Shown here: one piece after another, positions 1 through 12,500 of the stretch | Layout: the number at the start of each line of letters is the position of its first letter | Numbering within the stretch: the first letter of the stretch is position 1 | Notes under the pieces: model-generated | Seen by the model: the letters and a program-made list of their open reading frames with translations, nothing else | Database searches by the model: none | What the model was told of the DNA's origin: nothing | Program-made: the position numbers and the translations under genes | Assembly: GCF_036711975.1 (NCBI RefSeq) | Contig: NC_091967.1 | Span: 9,982,001 to 10,046,000 of the forward strand | Direction of reading: 5' to 3' | Origin: Onthophagus taurus | Taxonomy: Eukaryota; Arthropoda; Insecta; Coleoptera; Scarabaeidae | Length of the DNA: 64,000 nucleotides

Positions 1-640
1 GAAACGTCGCGCTGCATTTAATTTACCTCAAAATTACTAAACTTCACGGCCTTGTGCAGCCGTTACCGGATGGAAATTCAATAAATGGCTTACATATTCG
101 GAAACAGCTGACCTTGGACTATCTTATTCCGAGTTTTCGCCCGCCAATATCTATCAGCGTCTGTAAGAAAAACGCACCTGAAAAAGCCCCTACCGATGAA
201 AACACGCAAATACTTCTTGCACTAAGAACTTTCCTATTTGACAGGGAGAAAACTCTACAACTATATTCAGCTTATGGGAAATTTCCTGCTCTTTCCAACG
301 ATGTGTGAAACACCGTGATCACACGTTTACACAATCCTTTTTTCTGACTATGAACTACCTAAACCTCGAATTTTTGCCGCGGGTAAGCCACGCTTGGGTC
401 AATAACTCTCTTATATGAAGGGGAGAAAACTCTAGAACTATATTCATCTTATGGGAAATTTTCTGCTCTTTCCAAGGGTGTGCGACGCACTTCGTAGTAT
501 TAGCATACGCGTTTTTTAAATTGATAAACTAAATAACTTAGAATGCAAAGGTTGGTAACGTTACCAGATTCAAAACCATCAAAACACAATTTCAGATTCT
601 GATAATATAGGTGTAACATGAAATAATCTTTCCGTTTTGA
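1..640. other. Non-coding DNA with a 60-bp direct repeat
   Basis: No recognisable gene. A block of about 60 bp beginning GAGAAAACTCTACAACTATA at 246-306 recurs at 423-483 with few differences, giving a direct repeat spaced by 177 bp. The open frame across 54-308 contains the first repeat but resembles no family I know, so I treat it as chance or as a remnant of an old element. Confidence 0.4.
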
Positions 641-661
641 ACAGTTTAACATGTTTCTAAA

Positions 662-775
662 CGTAAAACTAAAACTAGAACTAACACTGTGTTAGTTCTA
701 GTGATAGAGCTATCACTAGAACTAACACTAGACCTAGAACTAGAAACTTTCGGGTTCGCTTCAAACTTGTTTTCT
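662..775. repeat. Palindromic repeat family, copy 1
   Basis: The core alternates ACTAGAACTAACACTAG-like words with their reverse complement: CTAGAACTAACACTGTG is followed directly by TTAGTTCTAGTG, then ATAGAGCTAT, then TCACTAGAACTAACACTAG. The block can fold into a long hairpin. Closely related blocks occur near 33.69 kb and 39.56 kb. The Leu/Val/Glu-rich open frame over it (689-877) is a by-product of the repeat. Mobility is inferred from the dispersed copies, not seen. Confidence 0.6.
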
Positions 776-1330
776 GAAGAAGGTTGCAATATGACATCCG
801 ACACGTCAAACATTTTATTAACACCGGCCGTAAAAGCCTTCGTACTTATCTATATGTTTTTAAATAATTTTAAATAAATTAAGAGTGAATGAAAAATTAT
901 CTGTCAACATGAAATGAAGTTAGGATTCTCTCTCGGGTAAAACTTTGACCCAATTTTTCCTTCATCAAATAAGAAAATTAGGATAAGAAGTGATTGCGTT
1001 CTGCTACCTGCAGGTTGTCTGTAGGCTATCGGTAGGTTGATAACGGCTGCACACAGCCTAAGTGGAGCAATTTGAGAGGTGATTTAAATGTAGTGTGTCG
1101 TTTCTTATTTTTTTCTGCTCTTATTATTAATATATCGGCGGACGAAAACATGGTTTAAGATATAGAAAAGACCAAGCTTTCCAACCGTGTGGTTAGTTTT
1201 TCGCTATCTTTCTAGATAACGAAGATATGGGCCCTAGAAGTAGGTGGAAATATAAAGGAAAAAGTTTGTTGCTGAGCGGTTTGTTACTATCGTCTCGCCG
1301 GTTGAAGAGATGGCATTTTATGGCCGGTCA
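776..1330. other. Unannotated AT-rich DNA
   Basis: Nothing recognisable on either strand: no extended frame, no tandem structure and no transposase or reverse-transcriptase motif. Confidence 0.4.
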
Positions 1331-1334
1331 GGAA

Positions 1335-2125
1335 ACCTGAGAGCAACCTTAGATTCCCTTTGCCGGGGCATAGAAGTTATCATATTCGTCTGTGTCGTGG
1401 ACGATCTTTCCAGAACAAAGCTACCTTTGAGTCCTCCCTTGTACTAATTAACTTAGGTTGGGGTCCAATAAAGGGCCTACTCGTTGTCTCTTTGGCCAGC
1501 TTGTCCGCCTTTTCATTTCCTTCAATATCTTTGTGACTTGGAACCCAACATAAAGTAACTTCATTACCCTTGGCGAGTTTTCTTAGGTTGCTGGTACATT
1601 CCTCGAGCAGTGCAGATTCACATGTATAGGCCTGAATTGCCTTTAAGGCGGTCCGTAAAAATGTTTATCGATGCTCCTTTTTGTCCCTTTTCAAGGTTCA
1701 AAACGGTGCAAAAGTTTATGGTAAGAATTTCTACCTGAAAATGGTTGTATCCGAGCTAAAGGGCCTGTCTATAGCTTGTCTGTATCCTGGAAGTTCTTTC
1801 CAGCGCAAGGCTACCTTTGAGTCCTTCCATGTGCTACTTACCTCCTGTAAATGACTTTCTTGTAGCCCACAGCCGGGGTTGGGGTCCAATCAAGACTGTG
1901 CTTGCTACCTCTTAGTATATACAGAGTAACTTCATTCCTCTAGCGAGTTTTCTCAGGTTGCAGGTACAATGTTTGACCAGTGCGGATTTAGGGCAACTCA
2001 ACTATCCTTAAAGATGTTTATCGATGCCAATTTCTGTCCCTGCTCAAGGTTCAAAACGGTGCAGAAGTTTATGGCAAGAACTTCAGCCTGAAAAATGGTT
2101 ATATCCGAGCTTAAGGTCATATTAA
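1335..2125 (-). pseudogene. Duplicated LINE RNase H-domain relic
   Basis: On the minus strand the reading WVPSHKDIEGNEKADKLA (about 1495-1560) is the C-terminal RNase H block of insect non-LTR retrotransposons. It is preceded by a degraded DRLKAIQAY stretch (about 1620-1660). The same region is present again at about 1783-2125, aligned with about 1395-1765 but lacking the segment encoding the WVPSHK block. Frames are broken in both copies. This is the tail of a dead LINE that was tandemly duplicated and then partly deleted; clade assignment (Jockey-like) is tentative. Confidence 0.65.
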
Positions 2126-5041
2126 TGCTTTCTTAGAATGGCCGTTAGGAATTACAGTGAATTATTATAAATTTATTTTGAAAATAAAAAGAAAGATAGT
2201 ATCAAATACAAGACAAAACTTTTTCGTTTATAGTGTGAGGGACAAGGTCAATAAAACCTCACCATTTAAAATTTTTCAATAGCGTTTCCTTATAGACAAA
2301 AACGAATGGTGGTCGATCGTGTCGAAATTCCGATTAAATCCATTAAACGTAACCGGTTGGTACGTGCCTTCAATAATAATAGAAAAACGAACGTTCAATT
2401 CGCACTTAATTCACCAGACGTTTAAAAACGGTTCGAAAAGAGATTTACCGATCTCACATAGGTAGTGAGATCATTTCGGTGAATAAAATTTTTAATCGTT
2501 ACCGTGATTTTAATTTTAAAATCGTTATTTAACTCGAAATGTAATAAGGAAAATTAAATAATTCAAGGGTGTTTGTAATGATAAAACGTAAAATTGAAAG
2601 CGCAGCAACAATGGACAATTAAAGTCGTTTATTGTCAAATTTACTCGGTAAGATTGTTTTTGAATACGATAATATAACTACACCTGCAGGGGAGAGCGGT
2701 AAGAAAAATGCGGAACGTTGTTGCATAACTCTTGGGAATTGCCGCATTCTTTCGCCGTCCAAGCTTAAGTACGGCCATAAAAAGTCGCAAAACGCAAAAA
2801 TCTAACAACGGCGCAATGAATTCTAAATGAATCCGACGGAATTTCAGTCAATCTTTTTATGTTGTCCCCTTATGGGCAAACCTTGAGCATGTCTTTTTAC
2901 GTTATTACCTCCGTTGTTATTTGTCGGCGCTGCATTACAAATCGACTGCAAATCTTAGCGAATATTAGAAACCGTGGTTTATTATTTTATAATTTATTCC
3001 ATCCCGTTATTAGAGGTACCCACAACTTTATTGTCGTCCGATGATTTTCTAATTATAACTTCCCGTTCTAAAGAAGTATTTATTTTTAATAAACACTACA
3101 AGGATTTTTAATATCATTCTATAACCCGATTAGTTTCGTATTATTTTAACTCATTGAGAAATAAATGCACCGAGAAGGTAATTGTAGATCCATATCGAGG
3201 TCACGAAAACTAAACCAAGAAAAATATTTATAAAATACAATCAAATGAAATTATTTCAAATCAATTGGTTTTGTATTATTTTCTAAATTGAAAATATTAT
3301 TATATTATTGTACAATGTTAGGTGTTTCATTTTATTATTATATCAACAACAAATCATTAAATAACTTTATTTTATCATATAAGGCGTTCCACCTCAAATT
3401 AGAGAGGACTTTACATAAATACGATTATTTCATTCGCTCATTTCTCGATTTATTGCTTGAGATAGCTTGAAAAAGAAATTTCCGTATATAAAAAAGAAAA
3501 TAAAAATTATTCTTTTTCAATTAGCACTTCTTCCTTTTGAAGGACATTAATTTCGTATTGTAACGCTCATTCTAACTATAGGAATTCGTTATGACCTCGC
3601 CAGAGTTGACCTTTATTACATATGCTTTTGTGTAAAAATAAAACGCGAATAGGCGTATTTTTCAATGCCACTGTGCCAGCTCGACATGTTCACGTGTGTG
3701 TTCACTTAATCTGTTATAATTTCCTTAATACAAGAGGGTACAATTTTATCTTAAAATTTTCAGCTTGACAACTTCTTTGTATTAGTCATAGCTTCGTTTT
3801 GCTGCCAAGATTAAATTACTCAACAATAGATTAACTCGGTCTGATTCATAAGGCATTGACAATAATAACGTTCTTTCGAGACACGTATCCAATTTCATCT
3901 CATCTTTCAAGACGTTGATTGTAGGTTCATTAATGACTATATTTACGGTGGCACAACGCATAGGATTCAATGACGATTCAAAACCGGTACAATGCTCAAG
4001 TAGGTTCCGCCACAACCACATCGTCGTCAAACGAGAATGAAAAGTAAAAGCATGTAACGGAGGTCGAAGTTTACTCTAAGGTTACACTGTGCGCAAGGTG
4101 AGCTCACTTTCCAAGACCAGGAAATGTCCAAGTCTCCGCGGTGAGAAATAATAATTAAAAAAAATCGTTCTTGACATTTTACAGATCCCACCCACGTGTT
4201 CACAACGCACCACTTACGTAACGAAAAACGGTTGAGTTTCGATCACTTTTATTCAAATCGGATGGTAATTGTTAATAATTTTTATTGAAAGACGTCGTTT
4301 CGAACAGTAAAGTAAAAATAACTACTTGGTGATGTGATAGGATATTTCAAGATTACTTGAGTCGTAATACATTTAATGTTTTCGATTTAGTTATGGTACC
4401 GAAAATATACAAAAACGTAATACGCGAATCGAAATGCTACGTTGAATTTGTGCCAACTTTCATTCGATTATGTATGTATGTTTGGCACATTGTTCGGCTG
4501 TGAACTTGACATTGCCGATAATCTTACATGTCGTCAATCATTAAGTTATCTCGGCATCGACCTCGATTTTTTTTCTCATTTGGATTATGGACCAACAGTT
4601 TTCACCGGTATCCGGTTTAATCCGGTTCATTTAAACATCTTTGTGTCATGAGATTTAATTAATATTTGATAAAGAAAGAATTTTGTAAACAAAAAGATAT
4701 TTTAAATAATTTTTATTTTACAACATAAGAAAACAAATTCTGGCTAACATACATACGATTTAGAATATAATGATAATCTCATAGTTACCATTAGGGTCAT
4801 TAGCCACCATACTGTGTTAATGTGTAGTAGGTAAAAGACTGAGCTAAAAGTGTAGTTGTAACTTTATTCGTTCCTGTTATATTATTGTGAAATTTTGCTC
4901 GTATGTTAGTCTTATTGCTACTGTGTTTTCAGGTAATGGTTGTGCAGTAGTGATGGAACGGATAGTGATTATGGTTATAATTTCTGGTACATTTCTGAAG
5001 TGATACCTTACATTGTCACATTATTGCGATATTTGTCGAAA
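2126..5041. other. Gene-free AT-rich stretch
   Basis: No recognisable coding sequence, RNA gene or repeat. Short open frames at 2859-3044, 3288-3470, 3782-4030 (minus) and 4442-4651 have no family resemblance. Confidence 0.4.
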
Positions 5042-6493
5042 AATTGGTGATATTTCCACAAGGATCCTCCAAGAAATTAATTTTATAGCGAATTTTGAAA
5101 ATTATTGATGAAAACTGCAACATCGAAAATTTTATCAAAACTTAAAATATTGTTTTCTCAAAAACTAAAAGTTATTTTTCAAAACGGGTTGGTTCATTGG
5201 AAAGAGGACACTCTTATTAACACTTTGGAAAGTTTTCATACTCACATTCCAAGAAAATAATTTTATATGAATTTCTAAAACTTAATCGGCGAAAATAGCA
5301 AAATTCGAAAAAATTGTCGATTATTTCAAAAATTTATTTCTCAAGAACTAAAAGTGATTTTTCAAAACGGCTTTTTGCATTAAAAAGAGGATACTTTAAT
5401 TAATAATTGGTGATATTTCCACAAGGATCCTCCAAGAAATTAATTTTATAGCGAATTTTGAAAATTATCGATGAAAATTGCAACACCGAAAATTTTATCA
5501 AAACTTCAAATATTGTTTTCTCAAAAACTTAAAGTTATTTTTCAAAAAGGGTTGGTTCATTGGAAAGAGGACACTCTTATTAACACTTTGGAAAGTTTTC
5601 ATACTCATATTCCAAGAAATTAATTTTATATGAATTTCTAAAACTTAATCGGCGAAAATAGCAAAATTCGAAAAAATTGTCGATTATTTCAAAAATTTAT
5701 TTCTCAAGAACTAAAAGTGATTTTTCAAAACGGCTTTTTGCATTAAAAAGAGGATACTTTAATTAATAATTGGTGATATTTCCACAAGGATCCTCCAAGA
5801 AATTAATTTTATAGCGAATTTTGAAAATTATCGATGAAAATTGCAACACCGAAAATTTTATCAAAACTTCAAATATTGTTTTCTCAAAAACTAAAAGTGA
5901 TTTTTCAAAAAGGGTTGGTTCATTGGAAAGAGGACACTCTTATTAACACTTTAGGAAATTTTCATACTCATGTTCCAAGAAGTGGATTTTATACGAATTT
6001 TTAAAACTTAATCGGCGAAAATTGCAAAATTCGAAAAAATTGTCGATCATTTAAAAAATTTATTTCTCAAAAATTAAAAGCGATTTTTCAAAACGGCTTG
6101 TTGCATTAAAAAGAGGATACTTTAATTAATAATTGGCGATATTTCCACAAGGATCCTTCAAGAAATTAATTTTATAGCGAATTTTGAAAATTATTGATGA
6201 AAACTGCAACATCGAAAATTTTATCAAAACTTCAAATATTGTTTTCTCAAAAACTGAAAGTTGTTTTTCAAAATGTGTCGGTTCATTGGAAAGAGGACAC
6301 TCTTATTAACACTTTGGGAAATTTTCATACTCATATTTCAAGAAGTGGATTTTATACGAATTTTTAAAACTTAATCAGCGAAAATTGCAAAATTCGAAAA
6401 ATTGTCGATCCTTTCAAAAATTTATTTCTTAAGAACTGAAAGTGATTTTTCAAAACGGCTTTTTGCATTAAGAAGAGGATACTTTAATTAATA
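5042..6493. repeat. Satellite A: four 363-bp units, each a dimer of ~181-bp monomers
   Basis: Units start at 5042, 5405, 5768 and 6131, each with AATTGGYGATATTTCC, so the spacing is exactly 363 bp three times; the last unit ends near 6493. Each unit has two related halves. One reads CCAAGAAATTAATTTTATAG, then GAGGACACTCTTATTAAC. The other reads CCAAGAAATAATTTTATATG, then GAGGATACTTTAATTAAT. Corresponding halves are more alike between units than the two halves within a unit, which is a higher-order repeat. It ends against a LINE fragment. Confidence 0.92.
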
Positions 6494-6499
6494 ATCAAA

Positions 6500-7075
6500 A
6501 GTGATAACAGCGACAGTTCTATTAGTAATGAATGTGATGATGAATTATAGGCGAAGAGCTGCACCACTAGTGTGCAGCGTAGACCGTGCTTGATTTTAAG
6601 GCTGAAGTTGTGGTTAGTCAGAAAGAGATCGCAAAAATCACTGGAGTTTCCCGTAGAGGCATCTAACGCACAATCCGTCGTTATCGTTACTGCCGTGATT
6701 TCCACCATGCTCAAGCGTGTCCAGGACAAGGGCTGCCAAAATTCCAAGAGGAGTCTCAGAAAAATGGAAGTCTCAGAAAAATACTTCCATTGCTTTCAAA
6801 AGTGTTCGAAAAGCTCTTATTGCAAAGACTTCAGAGCATCATAGTAAACAAAAAGTTAATTCCTAATTATCAATTTGGGTTTAGAACAAGTGCACAGAGT
6901 AGTGAGATCAGCTAGAGATGCCCTAGAGGCCACAAAAAATATTATACGGCTTTCGACAGAGTATGGCATGACGGTCTTATAGCCAAACTTAAAACCTATC
7001 TACCCCAAGCGTCTGCAGGCTTGTGTGAAGGGCGAAGGGTGGATACTTCCAACTTTGATTGTACATTGTTGTTTG
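6500..7075 (+). pseudogene. Jockey-like LINE reverse-transcriptase fragment
   Basis: Plus-strand frames at about 6785-7020 give VFEKLLLQRLQSIIVNKKLI, NYQFGFR and then, after frame breaks, AFDRVWHDGLIAKL. These are the standard consecutive blocks of a Jockey-type reverse transcriptase (fingers, FGFR block, then the first catalytic Asp in AFDRVWH). The YADD block and everything downstream are missing, and stops and frameshifts interrupt the rest. It is a dead insertion fragment next to satellite A. Confidence 0.7.
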
Positions 7076-9590
7076 TTAATGTTTGAATAAAGTTTATGCC
7101 AAATTTCATATCTCTATGTGCTTCCGTTCTGGTTTTTATCAACAGAAATACCGTGCAACCGGACTTTTGGTACTTTACCCAATTTATGTTGAGAACGCTG
7201 CTTTCTTACAATTTGCTGCTTTACCATCATCAATCTGTAATCATGGTCGGAAGATCCATACGGCTAACTGAAAAAGGTGGAAAAGATGTTTCATGACAGA
7301 GGTTTGATAAAGAAAGTGAGATGATGAAGATAATCAAAACGTTACTACGTGGACTACATTTGTTCTTAACAGGCATCACTTCCACATCTTTAGATACCTC
7401 CATTTGATGTAAATGTTGGATTTAGTTGACACAATTTAGAGATTGATCAAGATTTTACAACTAACAATACTTAAATTAAAACTACTAATTAAAACTAATG
7501 CATAGTTTTATTAAAAAAAATTAATAAATTACCAACTCTTATTAGTAACCCCTCTTTACCTTCCGAGATTGTTTCATGACTCCCGTCTATAGAGAGGTAA
7601 TTGATATCCGCACGGTAATCAATGAGTAAATAAAGGTATTTCATTCCACTTATACGTACAATTAGCCGACACGATTCCATTAGCAAACAACAGCTGAGGT
7701 CGTACAGAAATCGATTGAAACCAATCGCGTTGTAAAATATGAAAGCGTATGCGATGAAGAAACACAATGTTTCTATTTTATTTTTTTTTTTGTCATTAAT
7801 TTCTCAATATGACATTTTCTTTTAAAACAATGTCGTGTTTTTTCTCCATTTCAATTATGATTTTTTTTAAGCGTATTATAAAAAAGCACTTGTGGTGATA
7901 CCTAGTAGTTTTTTTCCCGATTACAAACTGTTATGTAAAAATGTTACTTTTACCTTGATCATTTCCACAACGTATTTATGCAAAAATAGTTTTGAAAAAA
8001 CCGCACATACAACGTTCAAGGTAAACGGACTCGCGCATGAAAGAAAATCGTTTTCTGCAAAACAGCAAATCAATACGAACGTCGTAATGTTAATAGTATC
8101 GTTGACATTGGTAAAGGAAAAATAACGAACTCTTCGAAATACTTAAACGATTTTCACATCATCTCCAGTTATTATTATTCAGTCTTGGTTCCATCAGTAA
8201 TTTTATGAAACGACTTTAAGTACAGTAAATAAAGTTTTTTTTCTATAATGAATATAAACCGAGATTAGCATAGATGTTAAAGTTTTATTGCACTGTTTTG
8301 TTACAGAGGATTAAAAAAATGTTGAAGGATTTCTGATGAAAGTTTTTCAACACATTAATTTAGCCAACAAAAAAAGTGGAAACGCCGAATAAGACTAATT
8401 CGAGTATTCTTTAATTAGTTTAACGGTTACTGGTTACTCTGTGAGTAATTGATTCTAGTAATAGCCCTCCACCGTTGCCCTTGAAAGGGTTAACAATAGA
8501 ACCGCTACACGGGAATAGTTTCTAAGAAAACCACGGCCATTTTTCTTTCCACTAACGACACTCTCTATTTTAGTTTCAGCTTTAAATACCGATTGATTTA
8601 TTCGAGGTACACCGCAATTTAAATACAGCACTTTTATAAATACATAAAACAACTTTTGTAATCGCAATTTAATGTTATCTTTTATGTAAGATTTTTTGCA
8701 CTAAAATCTGAAGCTGTAAAATTTTGCATACATCGGGTGCATGTACAAGTACATTAATACATTGTATGAGTATGGTTTGTACAAATAGTGAGGGTGCGGA
8801 CAGTCATAATATGGAAATTAATGGTTAGCGTAATCGCAAGGCCGTAGACAAACGCGATGATGTGAAATTTTACACGCCTCGCCGAGCATCCGAGTGGATA
8901 AACAGAACTATAACTGTATAGTTGTGTCTCTCCGCGCCCGTCTGTCACACGAAGAACGGAAAACAAATAGATTTAACGGCCGCACATTTACAATTTACTT
9001 GCTTATTTAACCTTGTCTTTATATGTATTTTATTAGCCGTTAATCGATTATTATTGTGTTCAATGAAAAAAATCTATGTATGTAATCGAAATTTATTAGG
9101 TTCCTTTATTGTTATAACATATTCTTTAAGAAAATTCTAATTCATTTAGTTATTCTTAATTTATTATTATCAAGAAAACTTAAATGATTCAAAAATAAGT
9201 ACTATTTAAAGACACCCCTATTCTTTACTCCATAATTTCTAAACCTTCAAATTCTAAAGCCATTACGCCCACTACGTCTACTGAACGAGCCTTCAAACAC
9301 CTACACAATAAAAACACCTACGTATCTCAAAGCATAGAATAAAATTGAAAGGGTTTATTTAAAAAATTGTTCGGACTCCTTTTTGTTTGATTATGTAATC
9401 AACATCGATCGCTTATATTGTGAAAATTTGAAATTGGATAATAATTTTCTTCATTTCTATCTTATATTTCTATACAAGCAAGATCTACAAATTGTTAAGA
9501 TGGTAAGAAGGAGCTTAAAACAAGGAATAGAAGAAATTATGATATTCGGCCTCATTTACATGATACACACAGAGAGTATTTGGTGATATT
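7076..9590. other. Gene-free AT-rich stretch
   Basis: Nothing recognisable. Short open frames (7083-7296, 7495-7767 minus, 7892-8125, 8455-8966 minus, 9383-9586) show no domain signatures. A slightly GC-richer patch at about 8870-8960 carries no identifiable feature. Confidence 0.35.
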
Positions 9591-9909
9591 TTGGGTACAT
9601 CAATGTGGAGGGCAATAAATCGTTTTGGCATACTAGAGCAGATTGGCAGTTAGTAGCGTCTGAGGAGTAGGTTCACACATTTGTTGAGCAACGCATTATG
9701 ATGACATTTTCAAAAACCCAAGTCTACGACTGTCACAAAAATTTTTCCGATGGCCAAGACTCAGTGTAAGATAAGACCCATGAACGCCGATCGCAGACAT
9801 ACACCATTAAGATGAATATTGCACGTCGGAAAATCGTATGGGAGAGCCCTATCAATCTTATTCGATGTTTTGGGTTACCGAAAACTGTCGGCTTCCTCAC
9901 CTCTTGACG

Positions 9910-10380
9910 GAAAATCAGAAAGAAAATCGTTTTGCCGTCTATGAAAGATTTTTGGCGCGATATCAAACATGATTTCTTGAAGCACATTGTCACTCAGGCA
10001 AAAATAGAGTGGCGAAAACCAGGAGAAGCAGCATCACGAAAAGCCAAGACTCATCTTTCTGCTGGGATAGTTCTTGCAACGATTTTTTGGGATTGCAGAG
10101 GCAAATTCTCATTGATTTTCTCAATAAACGGCGTACAGTTATTGCTACGTACTACTGCCAACTGCTTAATGAAGTGAAACTTGCTTATCGACGAAAAACG
10201 CGAGATATCTTATGAAGTGCGATTTTGTACCACGACAACGTTCGGCCATACGCGACTGCATTAACCCAAGAGAAATTGGTCAAAATTCATTGTAACACAC
10301 TGGAACATCTGATCTACAGTTCCGATTTGTCGTCGCGTGACTACTAAATGTTTGGGCCACTCAAAGAAGAATTGATATTT
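9910..10380 (+). pseudogene. Mariner transposase relic, C-terminal half
   Basis: Overlapping plus-strand frames carry the hallmarks of a mariner (D,D34D) transposase. About 10055-10215 encodes the FWDCRG block and the YYCQLLNEVKLAYRRK stretch. About 10230-10256 gives HDNVRPYAT, which contains the second catalytic Asp. About 10320-10371 gives SSDLSSRDY, an internal stop, then MFGPLKEE, corresponding to the usual PDLAPSDYxLFGPLKE with the third Asp. The frame shifts at least once and the N-terminal DNA-binding half is not recognisable, so the copy is dead. Terminal inverted repeats were not identified. Confidence 0.8.
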
Positions 10381-11480
10381 ATTTATTTATTTTTTTATTC
10401 GCGATACGAACAGGGTTTCCCCCACAACAGTATCCACTAAAGAATTCATACAACAAAAAAAGAAATCAATATGTAACAAAATGAAATAACTAATAACAAA
10501 CAACAAATTCTGTAACAAAAACAATAAAATAAACAAAACACACATCTTTGTTTTAGTGATGAACTAACTTTTTATGATAAATTACATCATCAAAACGTGT
10601 CCAATGGCTGGAATCATTTTTAAATGAAAAAACCCTACAAGGACATCATATTTGATGACGAAAAAATGTTATGAGGATGATTAGGAAATGAGAAGAATCG
10701 CAGGGCAAAGCGTAGAGGGATTTCAAAGGGATGTTATCTTGAAGCAAAATGAAGCGCACCTTAAATTAAACGCCAATGGATGGTAGAGTAATCGCCGTTG
10801 ACTTATCGAATGGATTTCCAGACTTGAATTATTTTTATTTCTTAATAACATTTGACATTGTCTCTGATGATGTCCAAGTGGCGAAACTAGTAAGACAGAA
10901 AATTAACAAATAAAGACCAGCTAAAGTACATAACAGTCTACAAAATTACTATGTGTTATTCGTATACTCATCATGTTAATTATTTTAATAACAGTTAATG
11001 TTTTATTTGATTGTAATTGCTACTCAAACATAATAAGTTTTTAAAAGAAATTATTTAATTTTTTTACTATGTTAACTAAGTAATTCTAAGCATGTCTTCA
11101 TAAAAAAATCATCCGTCATAAAATATATCCATACCGCTCACTATTTTTACCTGGTTGATACATGATTGATTTATTTTTCAGACACCTTCTTCTTCACTTT
11201 ATTCAGGATTTTAAGTTATGATTAATTATCTATCTAAAGTTAAATTGTCTTATGAATTTATTATTTTCAATTTGAAGCTTTCCACAATTGATGATACGCG
11301 CCCCCTTTTCCTTCTCATTTTTTGAAGAAGAAATTGAATAATTTCAATAAATTGTAAATATATGCAGATAAAAAATTAACTGCTTCTTTTCGACTGAACT
11401 AACCTAAAAGATTAAAAAAATAAAAGAAAACAAATTGAAATTAAAAAAAAAACGTAAAGTAATTAATTATCTTGTATCTT
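10381..11480. other. AT-rich DNA without recognisable features
   Basis: Low-complexity A/T tracts and no frame of note on either strand. Confidence 0.35.
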
Positions 11481-11499
11481 TCATCAACATCCACGACCT

Positions 11500-11890
11500 G
11501 GTGCAACTCTCATCATCGACCTTGCTACCTTGAATGGATACCGGTGAGGCTCATTCATGTTCCGCTTCCAACAGCAAAATGAGCCGCGTGCTGCACACCA
11601 AACAACGTCGGCCCCCAGTTTGGCAAACCGAACGTGAGAAGGCGGCGGCCTGTTGATGCGCGTAAATAGAGCCTGAGGGGCGGTGGCGTCCGCGCGCGAA
11701 CGAGACACTTCACGAGGAACGCCGCCCCGCGGGCTATTTCGAGTGCGCCGGAGCGCCCTCCGCCACCGTCGCATGCAAAGTTCAAGGCCGGTGGAGCGGC
11801 TATCGATTGGGAAACTGTGCGCGGCGGCTTCAAACTGCCAATGCCAAGGTCGCGAGAGGTCACTGTTAAAGGTCAATCCAGGTCCTTAAA
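11500..11890. promoter_or_regulatory. GC-rich island ending in paired DR4-type nuclear-receptor sites
   Basis: This block is strikingly GC- and CpG-rich against its AT-rich surroundings (for example CCGCCCCGCGGGC near 11720). Near its end four half-sites lie on the plus strand: AGGTCG (11847), AGGTCA (11857), AGGTCA (11870) and AGGTCC (11880). They form two direct repeats with 4-bp spacers, separated by 7 bp. The first is also CCAAGGTCG, matching the FTZ-F1 consensus YCAAGGYCR. Overlapping minus-strand frames of 102 and 130 codons look like products of high GC. A promoter or enhancer role is inference. Confidence 0.35.
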
Positions 11891-12229
11891 AACAACTATT
11901 TTTGTACATATTTTGAAAAAAATTAATTATGAATGGATTAAGTATTTTTCTGTATGACTTACGTTTGGATGATACTTTTGAACAAATACGTTTTGACAGA
12001 ATTTCTGCCTAATCTCTTTCTCAAAAGATAAACTTCACCGTCTTAATAAGACGAGATGAACGCATTTTCGATTAATTTGAGATAGGCTTAAAAACCTTAC
12101 CCCAAACCCGGCGTTACCCCAACGAATTCATTTAATATAATAATCTTCATTTCCATAAAAGATAAAATTTTACTTTAGCATTGAAGTTGATTAGGTTTTC
12201 TACGAAATAACTGTGATCTGGTGATTTCC

Positions 12230-12500
12230 GGTTTGCGGAAAAAGTCCATGGTCTCCGGAGGTATTTCCACGGACGACGTAAATGGTGCAGTATGACGGTA
12301 AACGCGGGACGTCGACCTTGACCTTGCGTCCTGGTGCAGCTGCATCGATTTTAAGCTAAGAGAGGGTCACCCAAAGCGACCCACATATCGCATTCTATTC
12401 AGAATGGTCGAGGCCCCCGTTTTATACTATTTATACCAAAACTACGAGGTGAGGCCTTGAACGGACGACATCGCCGCCACCAACAAGGACGCCTTGATGA
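12230..12500. promoter_or_regulatory. Second GC-richer island with tandem AAGGTC sites
   Basis: The block is GC-elevated against flanks that are mostly A/T. CGACCTTGACCTTGC at 12313-12327 is, on the minus strand, two overlapping AAGGTC half-sites including TCAAGGTCG, an exact FTZ-F1-type site. GGGTCACCCAAAGCGACCC near 12365 is an imperfect inverted repeat. A regulatory role is inferred only from composition and motifs. Confidence 0.3.

Noticed and set aside
11484..11876. 130-codon minus-strand open frame, the longest unassigned frame in the left arm.
   Set aside because: It lies in a CG-rich island where stop codons are rare, a second overlapping frame is also open, and the protein is Arg/Pro-rich without any family motif.
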